Positions 12,008-20,588 are shown, numbered from the stretch's first letter. The stretch: DNA of 54,406 nt from Flammeovirgaceae bacterium (GCA_021298015.1 JAJTGY010000025.1:1-54406); one strand, 5' to 3'. A program made the numbers and translations. Notes: a model not told the origin generated them from the sequence alone.

Positions 12008-13493
12008 AGAAGAAGAAAAAAGAAGTTTGGAGTTTCAAGTTCAAATTTTTCCAATCAATCGGCTGGCGACTGAGTATATAATCGACTTTTAGCTTGTTAT
12101 GTAGGCGAAAGCGCTCCTCATTCGGAGCGTTGCTGTCAAACACGATGTTAGTGGTATACATGATGGGCTCACCATTTCGGGTTGAATACGGAAGTAAGGC
12201 CTGAGCCGCATGGCCATAGTCATACTCGCTATAACACCATAGAATAACAACGCTGCCGGACTTATCGATATGATCAGGAAGGGATTGCAAAGCCTCTTCA
12301 AAACTGACATTATTTGCCTTGTTTGCATAGGCAGCTTGATGTTCAGCAATGCTTGCTGCTTGTTGTGCCCAGGTGCTGGGTATTAGAACTACCATGGACA
12401 ATCCGATCCAATACTTAACATATGACGGGGACTCGCGAATGGCTACTATGAGCAGTAGTGGAACAAGCATTGCCGTTTGTTTAACAAAAAAAAATGGCGA
12501 TGCCGTATAGTAACATAGTAACGTAATCACAAGTGTTGACGCAATTAGGAAAGCAGCCAATGAAACGCGGGACCGCCTGACGAAAAACAGGACAGCAACT
12601 ATGACCATTAGCCCAAGCACGAGATAGGATGGTTGCCCACTTTTGAAGATTAGCTCCTTAAGTTGAAACACGAATGCTTTGATGCTTTGCTGGGCAAACG
12701 ACCACAGATTAAGTTTGTATAGCTCATTAATCTTATGCATGTCGCTTGCATATGCCGGAGCGATGAATAGCTTCATGTAGACCAACGCCACCAGAACCCC
12801 CCCAATGAACAGTACCACGAGATGAAGCAACTGCTTTCGATTGGCGGCCAATGGAATTAGGCCGGCCAACCAGAAAATCATGGTGATGCGACACAGCATA
12901 AACGTGAGGCATAGGCAAATGTAGATCATCTGCCACCGCGCTAACATCCTTTTTTCGTCACCAGATGTTTCATGGATTTTTACAAGCACCCCGGCCAGAA
13001 TGGTGGCCATGAAAAAATGTAAAGTTTCAGGAAAGTAGGAGAAAATGAAAACCGTAAACTGAGTGGTGGCAAAAAAGGCATTGGCTGCCAGAAGGTTGCT
13101 TTCAGGTTTTCCCGAAATCAAAAGCGTGGCAAAGACAGCCAATAAAGCTAGAGCGAAGTGAACCCAGATAGTTACGGACAAACCGTCCCCGAATAGCAGA
13201 CGAAGCATGCCGTAAACTACTGAATAGCCAGGGCCGTACCAGTTGATTTGTCCAACTGGAGAAACATCTTCGGTTATACAACTTTCAGCCTGAACACTGC
13301 CAGTTTCAGCAAAAACCTTCGCTGACCCGTAGTAAATTACTTCATCCTCATGTGCGACAAAATAGCGATCTCCCTTAACAGCAGTCATTAGCACGTCTAG
13401 TACAACGAGAGTATTGACACCAAGCAATACTGCCAACAACCATAGCCGATAGCGGTAACTTGCCCCCCATGCCTTCTTTATCTGATCTTTCAT
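11976..13493 (-). CDS. Multi-pass membrane protein, probable GT-C glycosyltransferase
   Basis: 505 aa from ATG 13493; an upstream extension to 13556 is possible but would overlap the divergent gene. About 10-11 hydrophobic segments run from residue 17 to about 385, followed by a soluble C-terminal domain of about 120 residues. The first extracytoplasmic loop carries H-E-D-E (D50, E51), the acidic pair typical of GT-C enzymes that use polyprenyl-phosphate sugars (ArnT/PMT/GT39-like). That assignment rests on topology and this motif, not on close similarity. It is AT-richer than its neighbours, starts 25 bp from the divergent epimerase gene and overlaps the downstream nitronate monooxygenase by 32 bp. 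It probably works with the epimerase and GT2 next door. Confidence 0.65.
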   Translation of the reverse strand: MKDQIKKAWGASYRYRLWLLAVLLGVNTLVVLDVLMTAVKGDRYFVAHEDEVIYYGSAKVFAETGSVQAESCITEDVSPVGQINWYGPGYSVVYGMLRLLFGDGLSVTIWVHFALALLAVFATLLISGKPESNLLAANAFFATTQFTVFIFSYFPETLHFFMATILAGVLVKIHETSGDEKRMLARWQMIYICLCLTFMLCRITMIFWLAGLIPLAANRKQLLHLVVLFIGGVLVALVYMKLFIAPAYASDMHKINELYKLNLWSFAQQSIKAFVFQLKELIFKSGQPSYLVLGLMVIVAVLFFVRRSRVSLAAFLIASTLVITLLCYYTASPFFFVKQTAMLVPLLLIVAIRESPSYVKYWIGLSMVVLIPSTWAQQAASIAEHQAAYANKANNVSFEEALQSLPDHIDKSGSVVILWCYSEYDYGHAAQALLPYSTRNGEPIMYTTNIVFDSNAPNEERFRLHNKLKVDYILSRQPIDWKNLNLKLQTSFFFFYELNKSCQNC

Positions 13494-13518
13494 ATTATTT
13501 TTACAAAAAAAGAGAAAA

Positions 13519-14499
13519 TTGTCGAAGCGCGTACTAATTACGGGAGTTGCCGGCATGATTGGGTCACATCTGGCCGAGGAGTTGCTGAAAAGAGGCTATC
13601 AGATCACAGGCATCGATAACCTATCCTATGGACGATTAGATAACCTGAAGCAGGTGTCGGTAAACCCGAACTTTCAGTTTTACAAGGTCGATATTCTGGA
13701 TCTGGATACCCTTAAGATCCTTAGTCGCGACTGCTGGGCAATCATCCACTTGGCGGCCGTCAAGAAGATTGCGGAAAAGGATGTTAGTCTCCCAACACTT
13801 CAGGTAAATACCACGGGGACCGAACATATTTTCGAGGTAGCAAAAATGTGGGGAGCCCGTGTGGTGTTTGCTTCAACTTCCGATGTTTACGGTATGTCGC
13901 CAGACTTGCCGCTGCAGGAGGATGGTGATCTGCTGATCGGCCCAAGTCTCATCAAGCGTTGGAGTTATGCCGTTTCAAAGTTGTATGGCGAACAATTAGC
14001 CTACGGTTATTTCCACGATCAAAATGTTCCCATGACGATCATTCGGTATTTTGGTGGCTTTAGCCCCCGATCTAGCTTTGCATGGAGCGGTGGGCACATT
14101 CCAATTTTTATTCGAGCTGTTTTGCTGGATGAGGAGTTGATTGTTCATGGAGATGGATCACAGACAAGGTCTATGGGTTTTGTGACGGATCTGGTCAGAG
14201 GTACAGTACTAGCGATGGAGAGTGATCGGGCAATTGGGCAAGTCATTAACATCGGGAATGACGAAGAACTTTCCGTCATTGAGACTGCCCGATTGATTCA
14301 CAAAATTGCCGATACCGGTAAAAAACTAAAGCTGAAGCTTGTTCCAATGGATCAAGTCTTCGGTAAGTATAAAGACATTCAGCGGAGAATTCCGGACTTA
14401 ACCAAGGCGCGAACGTTGCTCGGATATCAGCCGCAGATAAAACTTGAGGAGGCAATTCGACTGACTATTGCCGAAATTTCGGAGAACTTGCGGGCATGA
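13519..14499 (+). CDS. NAD-dependent nucleotide-sugar epimerase/dehydratase (extended SDR)
   Basis: 326 aa. The Rossmann motif GVAGMIG spans residues 9-15, D33 binds the NAD ribose, S119-T120-S121 and Y150-x3-K154 (SYAVSK) form the catalytic set, and RYFGGFSPR near 175 is in the sugar-binding part. Likely substrates are UDP- or GDP-sugars (4-epimerase or 4,6-dehydratase type); the exact reaction cannot be read. The start is TTG 13519: the next ATG (13555) would cut through the NAD motif, and an in-frame stop lies at 13483. The start is only 25 bp from the divergent membrane protein start. The stop overlaps the next gene's ATG in ATGA. Confidence 0.88.
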   Translation: MSKRVLITGVAGMIGSHLAEELLKRGYQITGIDNLSYGRLDNLKQVSVNPNFQFYKVDILDLDTLKILSRDCWAIIHLAAVKKIAEKDVSLPTLQVNTTGTEHIFEVAKMWGARVVFASTSDVYGMSPDLPLQEDGDLLIGPSLIKRWSYAVSKLYGEQLAYGYFHDQNVPMTIIRYFGGFSPRSSFAWSGGHIPIFIRAVLLDEELIVHGDGSQTRSMGFVTDLVRGTVLAMESDRAIGQVINIGNDEELSVIETARLIHKIADTGKKLKLKLVPMDQVFGKYKDIQRRIPDLTKARTLLGYQPQIKLEEAIRLTIAEISENLRA

Positions 14500-15218
14500 T
14501 TTACTTTCTCGTCCCGATTTACAATGAATCTGCCAATATTCCCAATCTGGCAAATGAATTGCTCGCCATACACCTGGACGATTCCGTACATTTTGTTTTC
14601 TCTGACGATGGTTCAATGGATCAGTCGGTAGCTGAAATTCATAAGCTTTTTCGAAACACGCAGTATACTGTTTTGGGAGATGGTGTTAATCGCGGTCCGG
14701 GTTATGCGTTTAATCAGGGGTTTAAATGGATATTGGAAAAAGCCAATAAGACTGACTGTGTCGTAACAATCGAGGCAGATTGTACGTCCGATTTGTCCTT
14801 ACTACCCGTCATGCTATCACTTAATAAACATGGCTATGATATGGTCTTAGCATCCGTTTACGCCCAGGGAGGGGGATTCGACAACACATCGTTTCTGCGC
14901 CTGACAGCCTCATCACTTGCGAATTTGATTTTTCGTTTTCTTTTCGGTATTCGAGTGCTAACCCTAAGCTCATTTTATCGTGTTTATACTATCACGATCC
15001 TCGCGAAGATAAATGCACAACACGGAGAACTAATTAGGGAGTCAGGGTTTATATCGATGCTTGAAATATTGGTTAATGCACTAAAAGCTGAAGCACGAGT
15101 GATTGAGGTGCCCATGAGACTTCACTCAGGCAAGAGAAACGGCAAATCAAAGATGAAGGTTTTTCGAACGACAATCGACTATTTCAGATTTCTCGTGATC
15201 AGAAAGTTTCGAAGCTAA
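14496..15218 (+). CDS. GT2 glycosyltransferase, DPM1/polyprenyl-phosphate sugar synthase-like
   Basis: 240 aa, GT-A fold. IYFLVPIYNESANI opens the fold, FSDDGSMD (about residues 35-42) binds the nucleotide, and VTIEADCTSD (about 90-99) is in place of the usual DxD metal motif. SSFYRVY and a C-terminal RxxGKRNGKSKM stretch match dolichol-phosphate-mannose-synthase-like enzymes that load a sugar on a polyprenyl phosphate. It overlaps the epimerase by 4 bp (ATGA), so they are co-translated. Together with the divergent GT-C-like protein this makes a plausible set: make a nucleotide sugar, load it on a lipid carrier, transfer it outside the membrane. Confidence 0.85.
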   Translation: MIYFLVPIYNESANIPNLANELLAIHLDDSVHFVFSDDGSMDQSVAEIHKLFRNTQYTVLGDGVNRGPGYAFNQGFKWILEKANKTDCVVTIEADCTSDLSLLPVMLSLNKHGYDMVLASVYAQGGGFDNTSFLRLTASSLANLIFRFLFGIRVLTLSSFYRVYTITILAKINAQHGELIRESGFISMLEILVNALKAEARVIEVPMRLHSGKRNGKSKMKVFRTTIDYFRFLVIRKFRS

Positions 15219-15324
15219 TTTGATTGCTCCCGCAGAATGCCGAGCATCTGGGTGAGCGTAGGGCGAACATTCATGTTGTAAAGAAACAGAATAATTCCGC
15301 CTGGCGAGCAATATCAAATGCCAA

Positions 15325-15858
15325 CTATTTTCCCCGAACCAGGGCCATACACCACATAACGGCCGGCCGGACGACCTTGTAGGAGAACAACCCAATGACG
15401 CACAAGAGGGATACAATGATAACCGGAAGAACTCCGCCAAAGGTATAGGTGAGCCCGACAATCAGGCCAAGAAAAAATTCACCCCAGTAGATCGGAAAGA
15501 ACAATGAAAACGCAATCAGGGCCACGAGCATATAAAAGGGAACGTCTTCCACGCCCTGACTAAAGCAAAACGCAATGGCCCCGCCATACACCAGCGTACT
15601 GAGAAAGGTGAGGATGACGGAAGTTGGAATTTCCGCCTTCGGGTTTACTGTGGCTACGCGTTGCTGAACACGATAGGTAACGAAGGCGGTAAGCAGCGGA
15701 AGCAGAAGACCGCCCCACCAGTTGGAGAAGGCAGGCATGTCTTCGCGGGCCAGAAAGTGATGAACGGGAACACCGCCATGAAAATAATCCCAAACCAGCA
15801 AAGCCCAGACATACAGGGTTACACCACCAACGATCAACAAACGAGTCCGGAGCGCCAT
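15325..15858 (-). CDS. Membrane protein of unknown function
   Basis: 177 aa from ATG 15858. A GTG 27 bases further upstream (15885) would add nine hydrophilic residues (MSHVWHYKR) and cannot be excluded. Five to six hydrophobic segments cover residues 7-25, 45-65, 79-98, 104-125 and 129-165. No catalytic motif is visible and I do not recognise the family. It stands alone on the minus strand, between the GT2 gene (106-bp gap) and the ECF sigma factor (267-bp gap). Confidence 0.75.
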   Translation of the reverse strand: MALRTRLLIVGGVTLYVWALLVWDYFHGGVPVHHFLAREDMPAFSNWWGGLLLPLLTAFVTYRVQQRVATVNPKAEIPTSVILTFLSTLVYGGAIAFCFSQGVEDVPFYMLVALIAFSLFFPIYWGEFFLGLIVGLTYTFGGVLPVIIVSLLCVIGLFSYKVVRPAVMWCMALVRGK

Positions 15859-16125
15859 GCGTTTATAGTGCCAGACGTGCGACACGCGCTTTTGTTACAC
15901 GCCCACTACGCTAAAGCGTAAATTACCCGAAACACGTCCTGGTTATCGCACTATTGTACGCGGCAGTGCCTACTGATCTTTTGGAGAGTTAACCGGACGG
16001 TTTTTGATCTGGTGAATACACGCCTTCCGCTCAAGGGTCTGTCCCTTCACCAATATATTTTTTTACTTTCAGGCAACAGCGCCACCCTTTCGAGCATTTA
16101 CTGGATTAGATACTTGTCTTAACAC
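15859..16125. promoter_or_regulatory. Divergent intergenic region upstream of the ECF operon
   Basis: No gene here. A T-rich tract ending in tactttca (about 16063-16070) resembles a -7 element about 55 bp before the sigma gene. An alternative is that the sigma factor reads its own atypical promoter here. A short repeat aaccg/cggtt lies near 15990-16003 but is too tight to be a hairpin. Confidence 0.3.
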
Positions 16126-16668
16126 GTGACCGAATCTGAACTGATCCGCCTTTGTCAGCAAGCCAGCCCGCGGGGCCAGCAAGAGCTGTTCGACCGGTGG
16201 GCCGACTCCCTCTACCGGGTGGCGCTTCGGTATGTAAAGACAGATGTTGATGCGGAGGATATTGTGATGATGTCATTCACCAAAGCGTTTCGCCACATCA
16301 CCAGTTTTAGGCCACAGGGTAAGGGAAGCCTGCACGCGTGGTTACGCAAAATAGTAGTAAACGAGTCGCTCGGCTGGCTCAGGCGCAGGCACAACTTCAA
16401 CATGGTCGAGAGTCTGGACGACACCTTGCCGGTTCCGGACTTGAATGAGGTTTGCCATTTACCGGCAGAAGATATTCTTCGCCTGGTGATGGAGTTGCCG
16501 GCCGGTTACCGTACCGTTTTTAACCTGCATGTGGTCGAAGGGTATAGTCATCAAGAAATTGCGGAACAACTGGGCATCAGCGAAAGCACGGCCCGAACAC
16601 AATTATTTAAAGCGAAAGCGCACCTGAAAAAAATGCTCATCCGGGAGGGGTCTCAGTATGGAACATAG
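16126..16668 (+). CDS. ECF-type RNA polymerase sigma-70 factor
   Basis: 180 aa. Sigma region 2 covers about residues 8-75 (FDRWADSLYRVALRYV, then DAEDIVMMSFTKAF), and region 4 covers about 120-175 with the helix-turn-helix GYSHQEIAEQLGISESTARTQ. Region 3 is missing, as expected for ECF factors. The start is GTG at 16126. It overlaps the next gene by 11 bp, and that gene has one membrane segment in the position usual for an anti-sigma factor. A third gene encodes an exported barrel-like protein. It probably directs RNA polymerase to an envelope-linked regulon, likely including its own operon. Confidence 0.93.
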   Translation: MTESELIRLCQQASPRGQQELFDRWADSLYRVALRYVKTDVDAEDIVMMSFTKAFRHITSFRPQGKGSLHAWLRKIVVNESLGWLRRRHNFNMVESLDDTLPVPDLNEVCHLPAEDILRLVMELPAGYRTVFNLHVVEGYSHQEIAEQLGISESTARTQLFKAKAHLKKMLIREGSQYGT

Positions 16669-17299
16669 TGAACAATTGATTCAACACAAACTGCGGCAAC
16701 TGGAAAGCCAGCCCGTAAAATGGAATAAGCAAGAGACCTGGCTGCGGTTAGAAAGACCAAGGCGAAAAAGGACATCCGTTTTCGCGTATGCTGCTGCGGC
16801 CTTGGTCATTGTGGTTGGTAGTTGGGTGTTGTATGATAGTATGACGTTCAATAGCTCTGCGTTGCACGATCGTATTGCTGCACTTGAAATACGTCTGGCG
16901 CAGGCGGGTGACAAGCTGATTCTCGCCTCACCTGATCCGGAGCGTATGTGTGCACCGGAGATGGCCGTGCAGCCGCAAGAAATTCAACGAGTAAAGCCCC
17001 GCGTGAATACGGCCCTCCCATCGGTACTCATAGCCGATCAGCTCAAGCCAGCCATAGACTCAACGCAGCGAACAACCGTAGCCCTGCAGCCGCAAGAACA
17101 ACCAACGGTAACGGAACCGACTGCTGCAGTCGAAAGGCCATCAATTCCCATTATTCTGGGGCGCTCACAAGGTGCTGCCTATGCCCGCTCCAAACGATTT
17201 TCGTTTCGCCTTATTTTGTCCGATCCTGATCTCACCGAGCAACCCATTACGGTTTCAGAGGTTGACATCGTAGCCGGATTAAAACAAAAACCCAACTAA
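16658..17299 (+). CDS. Single-pass membrane protein, putative anti-sigma factor
   Basis: 213 aa, starting within the sigma gene (11-bp overlap). The N-terminal cytoplasmic part (about 40 residues: HSEQLIQHKLRQLESQP, W and R rich) is short and helical. One hydrophobic segment lies at about 42-60 (VFAYAAAALVIVVGSWVLY), followed by a coiled-coil-like stretch (HDRIAALEIRLAQAGDKL) and a proline/glutamine-rich periplasmic tail. No zinc-binding HxxxCxxC motif is present, so it is not a ZAS-type anti-sigma. The role is inferred from position and topology. It is followed 5 bp later by the exported protein gene, in the same operon. Confidence 0.65.
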   Translation: MEHSEQLIQHKLRQLESQPVKWNKQETWLRLERPRRKRTSVFAYAAAALVIVVGSWVLYDSMTFNSSALHDRIAALEIRLAQAGDKLILASPDPERMCAPEMAVQPQEIQRVKPRVNTALPSVLIADQLKPAIDSTQRTTVALQPQEQPTVTEPTAAVERPSIPIILGRSQGAAYARSKRFSFRLILSDPDLTEQPITVSEVDIVAGLKQKPN

Positions 17300-17304
17300 C
17301 AGTT

Positions 17305-18369
17305 ATGAAGACGATGACATTGATGTCAGCCCTGGTGCTGACCAGTATTTCCCTTGCTATTTCGCAACCGAAGTTCAATTTGTATCCGGATTCCATTCGC
17401 ATTGAAATGACCGACATCCAGGCGCTGGTGGTCGTGGAAATGCGGGAGTACCGGAAGGACAGTTTGCTTTTGCGAAATTTCCCAACCCATCTTGGCCAAT
17501 TGCTCGAGCACATCAAAGTGGGCTACAGCCCAGAAGTTTTCGGGAAAGGGCCCATGCGCATTGAGGTGAACGAAACGCCCGAGGGTGTAAAGGAAGTCAA
17601 GCTCAAGCAAGTACCTTTTGGGCAAAAGCAACTCGTGAGCTTGAGCGCTCAGCAAAATGCGATTACCCAAATGACCATTACCGCAGAGAGGGGAATCATC
17701 GAATTGCTGCCCCCCGGCTGGGAAATGTACGTCATCACACCGCGGTACAAAGCAAAAATCTATGCGGCCGATCTGGCAGGTCTGGAGAACATTGCCAAAC
17801 AGGATTTTGGTGCGATCGTCTCGTCTCTTGGTTCCGAGAAGCGGGTGAAGGAACTTGGGCGCAGCAGCATTGAGTCCGTGTACGTATTGCGAAATAGCGA
17901 GATCGCGGAGCGCACGATTAACTATACGTTTCCGGGCGATCAAATTTCGCTGTCGGCCCAGGCAGGTGTAGGTCTTTTCCGCGACAAGTTCTTTCCCGAG
18001 TTGTCCGTGAGGCTGGGTACTCAGTTCCGCGACCGTTTCCGCAGAGAGAATTTCCGGGCTTCGCTTAGCTATAACTTCATGTTTTTTGCCGAGCGTGCTC
18101 CCGAAGGGGGGTTTACCACAAACGTCAATTCGTTTTTATCCGGCACGTATGAGATCAACTTTAATCGTGGAAATGGTGCCGCACGGTGGTCGGGGCTGGG
18201 GGCCGGTGTATTACTACGCAGAAGCGGGGATTATTTCACGGGCAATACGGCCAAGTTTTTTGTCACGCATCATGTAGCCGGCAACCGCGTTCAACTTGTC
18301 CCTGAGTTTTACCTCACCAATGACTTCAAGAGCTTTGCCTTCGGCATGACGCTGCGGTATCAGTTCTAG
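17305..18369 (+). CDS. Exported protein with C-terminal beta-barrel-like region, third gene of the ECF operon
   Basis: 354 aa. Signal peptide about residues 1-20 (MKTMTLMSALVLTSISLAIS). The mature N-terminal half (about 21-210) has mixed alpha/beta character. The C-terminal half (about 215-354) shows alternating-hydrophobic strands (QISLSAQAGVGLF, FRASLSYNFMFF, KSFAFGMTLRYQF) and ends in F, the usual outer-membrane barrel signature. I do not recognise the family. It begins 5 bp after the putative anti-sigma gene, so the three are co-transcribed. It may be the signal source or the main target of the sigma factor. It converges with the acetyltransferase gene; small hairpins (ggctg/cagcc at 18376-18390) lie between. 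Confidence 0.7.
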   Translation: MKTMTLMSALVLTSISLAISQPKFNLYPDSIRIEMTDIQALVVVEMREYRKDSLLLRNFPTHLGQLLEHIKVGYSPEVFGKGPMRIEVNETPEGVKEVKLKQVPFGQKQLVSLSAQQNAITQMTITAERGIIELLPPGWEMYVITPRYKAKIYAADLAGLENIAKQDFGAIVSSLGSEKRVKELGRSSIESVYVLRNSEIAERTINYTFPGDQISLSAQAGVGLFRDKFFPELSVRLGTQFRDRFRRENFRASLSYNFMFFAERAPEGGFTTNVNSFLSGTYEINFNRGNGAARWSGLGAGVLLRRSGDYFTGNTAKFFVTHHVAGNRVQLVPEFYLTNDFKSFAFGMTLRYQF

Positions 18370-18400
18370 CCGAGAGGCTGAAACGCAGCCGGGCGACCAG

Positions 18401-18958
18401 TCAGGAACCCGCCTTGGGCGTTATCGCGGGGTTCCAAATCCTGAAAATGTTTACGGGGTTGTCGCGGTAGGTGGTCGTTCGGGACAAGGTCAACCCATTC
18501 TTAATGGCGACCTTCGTAGACTCTACATTTTCGACATGAATGATCGAAATCAGGGAATCGCGTAAACGATGCGTAAACGCATAGTCGATGCAGGCGCGGG
18601 CAGCCTCGGTGGCAAAACCTTGTTGCCAATACTCTGGCATAATGGAGTACGCTACTTCCAGCTCCTCTTGCGCATCAACTTCCTGCAGCAACAGGCCACA
18701 CCAACCCACCACTTGTTTTGATTCGCGGTGAACCAACAAATTCATGCCGCCACGGTGGTGTTCATAACGCCACAGCTGTTTGTTAAACCACTCCCGCGCC
18801 AGTTCATTCGGGTCGGTTATGGCACTTTTCCAATACCGGTTCGATTGGGGATTCAGAAAGAACGGACGACAGGCGTCAAAATCGGTAACCTCGATTTTCC
18901 GAAAGGAGAGCCGGGCGGTAGTATGTCCATCGAGCAGGTATTTTGGCCGGCTGGTCAT
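18401..18958 (-). CDS. GNAT N-acetyltransferase (RimJ/RimL type)
   Basis: 185 aa from ATG 18958. A longer frame to 19030 starts inside the neighbour and would overlap a -7-like box. The order of segments fits GNAT_3: TARLSFRKIEVTDFDAC at the start, QVVGWCGL (strand beta4), ELEVAYSIMPEYWQQGFATEAARACIDYAF (beta5 and the acetyl-CoA pyrophosphate loop, Q/RxxGxA-like), then HVENVESTKVAIKNGL. RimJ/RimL-like enzymes acetylate N-terminal amines or small molecules; the substrate is unknown. It is possibly transcribed from the tatcttta box at 18974-18981. The DUF1801 gene lies 40 bp upstream on the same strand. Confidence 0.85.
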   Translation of the reverse strand: MTSRPKYLLDGHTTARLSFRKIEVTDFDACRPFFLNPQSNRYWKSAITDPNELAREWFNKQLWRYEHHRGGMNLLVHRESKQVVGWCGLLLQEVDAQEELEVAYSIMPEYWQQGFATEAARACIDYAFTHRLRDSLISIIHVENVESTKVAIKNGLTLSRTTTYRDNPVNIFRIWNPAITPKAGS

Positions 18959-18973
18959 GCGGTTTAAAGAACG

Positions 18974-18981
18974 TAAAGATA
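18974..18981 (-). promoter_or_regulatory. Bacteroidota -7 box candidate (TATCTTTA)
   Basis: On the minus strand this reads TATCTTTA, followed by 15 bases to the ATG of the acetyltransferase. A matching TTG -33 element at the normal distance is not obvious. Confidence 0.4.
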
Positions 18982-18998
18982 ATCGGTCGGGTTGAAGA

Positions 18999-19373
18999 TC
19001 ACCTCGGCTTGTTTGCCTGCTTGAGTTCATTCCTCTTCTTTCGAAACCTTACAATGTCCGCAATCAGTTTTTTGGGCAGCGGCTCATCCAGCGGAAAACG
19101 AATGGTGCCTTTCGAGGTGTCGTAGGGTTTCAGCTCTTTCTTAAAAGCTTCGATGGCGGAAGGCATCGCATACAGCCCAATATGTTTTTGTGCCACTCCG
19201 AAGTAGATTAATACACCTTTGTATTGGTATCCGGGCATGCCGTAGCTGATCTTCTCTTCTACGCCCGGCACGGCTTTAAAAATGATGTGACGGATCGTTT
19301 CCAGCTTCTCGCGCAGCGCGGGCGACTGGGCGGCCACATAGTCGTCAACCGTTCTGAATATTTCACCTCGCAT
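18999..19373 (-). CDS. DUF1801 / YdhG-like protein
   Basis: 124 aa. It matches the DUF1801 pattern in order: DDYVAAQSPALREKLETIRHII, then PGVEEKISYGMPGYQYKGVLIYFGVAQKHIGLYAMP, then KGTIRFPLDEPLPKKLIADIVRFR. Complete, with no signal peptide. Some relatives are called iron chaperones (frataxin-like YdhG), but the function of this group is not established. It lies between the AlkC-like gene (132 bp upstream) and the acetyltransferase (40 bp downstream), all on the minus strand. A weak -7-like tacc box (tacctt at about 19409-19416) lies 35 bp upstream. Confidence 0.85.
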   Translation of the reverse strand: MRGEIFRTVDDYVAAQSPALREKLETIRHIIFKAVPGVEEKISYGMPGYQYKGVLIYFGVAQKHIGLYAMPSAIEAFKKELKPYDTSKGTIRFPLDEPLPKKLIADIVRFRKKRNELKQANKPR

Positions 19374-19505
19374 GGTTGTGTTTTTTGAGCGGGCCAGGCT
19401 TAACGGGCGGAAGGTACAAAAACGAGTGATCAGGGGAATACAAAAGTGACAAGGGGCGGCTAGGAGGTTGAAAAGGTAGCGGCAGACGCGAAGTTTGCCC
19501 GACCT

Positions 19506-20588
19506 CTACTTCTTTAGCCAAAAGTCTTGAGCCTTCACAACTTCACCATTCACAACCAATTCTAACCTGTGTTTCCCGGGGAAATGCTTGCGCGTGGTAA
19601 AGTCCTGAAAGCGCTGTTTTTTTGTGATGAGAACGGACTGTGCCGGCTTCAACGCGAGTTCTTTTAGTTTGAAAACCTTCGGTAAACGGGCGCCATTTTT
19701 TTTAACATAGTGAATGCGATAGTCCACCATTAACTTCTGGTTAGCCTTCTTTTTTGAGATCAACTCAAATTCGATCAACATGGAATCCCCTATTCGAATG
19801 GTGGTCGGGGAAAGCGTCATATTCCGTATCGCTACCTGAACCCTGTTCGTGAAGTTAAAAGCAGCTAATGAGTTTTTATCACCTTGTTTGAGGAGCGAAC
19901 GACAACCACGTTTGATAATCCATGCGGTGTAGGGATGAACCTGATCCCAACGTTTGACGAGCTGCAAAACGTATTCGGGTGAGTCTTTTGAAAGATCGTT
20001 GAGGTGATTGGCCACGGATTTCCGCACGTAAAGCGAGGGGTCTTGCTTCAGATTCTCGAGGATCGGTCGTGTGATTTCCGGATGCCGGATCACGGCCTCC
20101 AACTTAAACGACCATGGCAACCGCGGGCGGCTGCCTTCGGACGACAACCTCCGCACCTGATCGTTTTCATCCTCACTCCATCGGTAGAGGTGCCGGATCG
20201 TCTGGTCGAAATCCAGCTTCAAAAAAGTACGAATGGCAAATTCAGAAGAACCGAAACGCGTAAAGTAGTGCAGCGCCTTCAAACTGGTTTCGAAATCATG
20301 CTGACCAAACTGGCTCACAAAATCCGGAAATACCAGGGTGGTGTAACCGGTGTTAAGTAACGCAATGGCTTCGGTCAGGATCCGGATCGTTTTCGGATAG
20401 TCGGGCGGTAAATGTTCCTTCAGGACTACACTCGTGTGCCTCATCCGCTCATTAAGTGAGAGCGAGGCCAACGGCTTCAATACCTGCCGAAGAAATCGCT
20501 CGTTGGGGAATGCGGGATAGACACGCTTCAGCGCTTCGGCCAACTTGACGTAATAAGGCCCGTAAAACATTTCTTTCAGGGGGTCCAT
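19506..20588 (-). CDS. AlkC-like DNA alkylation repair protein (HEAT-repeat glycosylase family)
   Basis: 360 aa from ATG 20588; the frame runs to 20609 but that start lies in promoter-like sequence (minus-strand ttatttctttgcggc). Helical HEAT-like repeats cover about residues 1-235, with the family signature VRRLSSEGSRPRLPW (about 144-158) and YVRKSVANHLND (about 188-199). The C-terminal part (about 245-360) is beta-rich with an Ig-like look, as in AlkC. Members remove 3-methyl-type alkylated bases from DNA. It is a single gene, divergent from the M20 dipeptidase with about 150 bp between starts. Confidence 0.87.
   Translation of the reverse strand: MDPLKEMFYGPYYVKLAEALKRVYPAFPNERFLRQVLKPLASLSLNERMRHTSVVLKEHLPPDYPKTIRILTEAIALLNTGYTTLVFPDFVSQFGQHDFETSLKALHYFTRFGSSEFAIRTFLKLDFDQTIRHLYRWSEDENDQVRRLSSEGSRPRLPWSFKLEAVIRHPEITRPILENLKQDPSLYVRKSVANHLNDLSKDSPEYVLQLVKRWDQVHPYTAWIIKRGCRSLLKQGDKNSLAAFNFTNRVQVAIRNMTLSPTTIRIGDSMLIEFELISKKKANQKLMVDYRIHYVKKNGARLPKVFKLKELALKPAQSVLITKKQRFQDFTTRKHFPGKHRLELVVNGEVVKAQDFWLKK

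Noticed and set aside
15859-16125. Possible small RNA or riboswitch before the sigma gene
   Set aside because: Only short, unstable inverted repeats; no known riboswitch pattern.
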